DNA of 24,125 bases from JBHELG01 sp046263195. GTDB taxonomy: Bacteria; Actinomycetota; Nitriliruptoria; Nitriliruptorales; JAHWKO01. A program made the translations under genes and the position numbers. Location: contig JBHELG010000018.1 in NCBI GenBank assembly GCA_046263195.1, positions 1-24,125 on the forward strand, given 5' to 3'. The notes under the pieces were generated by a model. It ran no database searches. It had not been told where the DNA came from and saw only the letters and a list, made by a program, of their open reading frames with translations. The first letter of the stretch is position 1, and every line of letters begins with the position of its first letter. This document shows positions 23,049 to 24,125 of this stretch, piece after piece.

Positions 23049-23465
23049 CTAGAGCTCGTCCTCGATCAGGTTCTTGATGTTTTCCAGGCTTCGTTCCATC
23101 CCGCTGCGCATCAGACTGGCGTTGATGGATTCGGGGAACTCAGCGCTGATGGCGAGATTCGTCTGATCGGCTCCGATAGCCTCGAAGGTGGCTCGTCCAC
23201 GCATCTCGACAGGACCATCGTGGATTACCGCGCCCATCGCCCGGTTCGGCTCGAACTCCATCACCTCCATTGTTCCCTCAATGGGATTGCCCCACATGCT
23301 GTGCCGCCTCCGAATAATCGTCCCCACTCCGATCGGCGCGTCTGAGTCCAGCCACAGTTCGAGACCCGGGTTCCAGCGGGGGTGATTCCGGACATGCTCA
23401 TCCGCGTACCAGTGGAACACATCGGCTATGGGGCGGTCGATCACCTTCGAGACCTCGACTCTCAT
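23049..23465 (-). CDS. SRPBCC family protein (START-like fold)
   Basis: The protein has 138 residues. ATG 23463-23465 follows GAAGGGAGTCGGC on the minus strand. It starts with RVEVSKVIDRPIADVFHWYAD, the usual first strand and helix, and continues with WDSDAPIGVGTIIRRR-like strands, TMEVMEFEPNRAMGAVIHDG and the long C-terminal helix SGMERSLENIKNLIEDEL. SRPBCC proteins bind hydrophobic ligands in a deep cavity and some are cyclases or aromatases; the ligand here is unknown. It is intact and sits between two relaxase-like remnants, which suggests that it is cargo of a former mobile element. Confidence 0.86.
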   Translation of the reverse strand: MRVEVSKVIDRPIADVFHWYADEHVRNHPRWNPGLELWLDSDAPIGVGTIIRRRHSMWGNPIEGTMEVMEFEPNRAMGAVIHDGPVEMRGRATFEAIGADQTNLAISAEFPESINASLMRSGMERSLENIKNLIEDEL

Positions 23466-23597
23466 GCCGACTCCCTTCGCAACCCCGGCCAGCAGGTGCT
23501 AGGCGGAACCATGCTGCACCGCTTGCCATCCTTATTCTGGTAGCTGCTGATTTGGACTCTGATGATTCCTCCCGTCTACCGTTTCGGAGGTTGGCCC

Positions 23598-23825
23598 TCA
23601 CCGCCTGAGACTGCGGCCGAGGGCGCGACCTTCCTGTTGGGTGCGGTTCTGCTGCCACGGGGCAGTACGCATTGCAGAACCGGGTCCTGCCGATGGGGCT
23701 CGGGCGATGGCATCGGTGGCCTCGTCGCCCAGCGCTCGCTCCGGATCGGCGACGTTCCAGCACAGCCGGTACGACCTCGCGTGCGAGTCGCGGTAGGGCC
23801 ATCCCGTACCGGCCGCTCACCGCTG
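23598..23825 (-). pseudogene. Relaxase-like C-terminal remnant 2
   Basis: WPYRDSHARSYRLCWNVADP then ERALGDEATDAIARAP, ending at a TGA at 23598-23600, repeats the architecture of remnant 1 (aromatic-Arg helix, YRxxWNxAD, acidic ALGDE) on the same strand about 0.8 kb away. The DNA also matches in places, for example CGGCGATGTTCCAGC at 22904 against CGGCGACGTTCCAGC at 23748. Upstream domains are missing. The two stubs bracket the SRPBCC gene. Confidence 0.45.
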
Positions 23826-23886
23826 CGTTGCGATTGAGGCCGGTGCCGCCAGACCCACCTCCGATGCCGCGGGGTCGTAGCCCCGG

Positions 23887-24125
23887 GTGCTGTTCCTGTG
23901 CACGGGCAACTCGGCACGCTCGCAATGGCCGAGGCCCTCCTCGATTACCTCTCGGCCCACTCCATCGAGGCTCGAAGCGCCGGGAGTCATCCAAAGCCGC
24001 TCCACACCAATGCCGTGCGTATCATGGCCGAACGGGGCATAAACGTCGCCGGGCGCTCCACCAAGAACCTCGACCGGTTCACGCGTACCCGGTTCGATCG
24101 TGTGATCACCCTGTGCGACAAGGTC
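23887..24125 (+). pseudogene. ArsC-type arsenate reductase / low-Mr protein tyrosine phosphatase, frameshifted, cut by window edge
   Basis: GTG 23887 opens LFLCTGNSARSQ, the C-x5-R phosphate-binding loop of LMW-PTP-type arsenate reductases. Directly after it the frame is lost at CGCAATGG; restoring one A gives RSQMAEALLDYLSAHSIEAR, SAGSHPKPLHTNAVRIMAER and FDRVITLCDKV to the window end. A TAG lies two codons upstream of the GTG, so the N-terminus is short or trimmed. From memory of the family, this subgroup reduces arsenate with mycothiol or thioredoxin, and some members are fused to an ArsR domain, which is not visible here. The frameshift at the active-site loop would destroy the enzyme unless it is a sequencing error. 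Confidence 0.7.

Overview
The window is high-GC DNA with frequent GTG starts and many ATGA/GTGA stop-start overlaps. Several proteins have an actinobacterial look: a GH65 protein of the mycobacterial Rv3401 type, a DUF2231 protein, a CPFC zinc-ribbon protein, and an HTH regulator with a possible leaderless start. An Actinomycetota chromosome is the best guess; nothing here fixes the genus. I see no rRNA, tRNA or CRISPR array.

Layout. (1) 1-3170: the end of a diacylglycerol-kinase-like lipid kinase and one intact VOC protein, then broken genes: a PhnB-type VOC remnant, a dihydrofolate-reductase-like remnant joined head to head to a 5'-truncated NTF2-like gene, and an unrecognised minus-strand remnant. 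(2) 3398-5438: two overlapping bacterial PH-domain membrane protein genes (YdbS/YdbT type). (3) 5525-7172: a cysteine-rich winged-helix regulator and a small acidic ORF on the minus strand, diverging from a zinc-ribbon gene and a frameshifted lipoprotein-like ORF that ends at a hairpin. (4) 7311-10299: a KaiC-like/XRE/cupin fusion regulator diverging from a membrane-anchored universal-stress-like gene coupled to a small gene. A two-part repeat (18 bp, 23-nt gap, 9 bp) sits in the divergent promoter and recurs exactly 1540 bp downstream. (5) 10300-12382: a CoA-binding protein among poorly coding DNA, with a TTGACA promoter followed by a 26-bp palindrome. (6) 12450-20237: a co-directional run of transaldolase/FSA, DUF2231, FolE, RibD-C-type reductase, SDR, phospholipase-C-like protein and GH65 phosphorylase. 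(7) 20375-21540: a two-gene minus-strand operon of a redoxin and a conserved helical protein. (8) 21738-24125: mobile-element debris (two transposase C-termini, two relaxase-like C-termini, a regulator fragment) around an intact SRPBCC gene, then a frameshifted ArsC-type phosphatase cut by the window edge.

Two things stand out. Single-base frameshifts, mostly deletions, are numerous but concentrated in certain genes, while roughly 12 kb of other genes have none; this is either real decay or locally poor sequence. The most interesting intact systems are the KaiC-like/XRE/cupin regulator with its repeated cis element, and the FolE/RibD-C/SDR cluster, which could make or reduce a pterin. Both functions are inferred.
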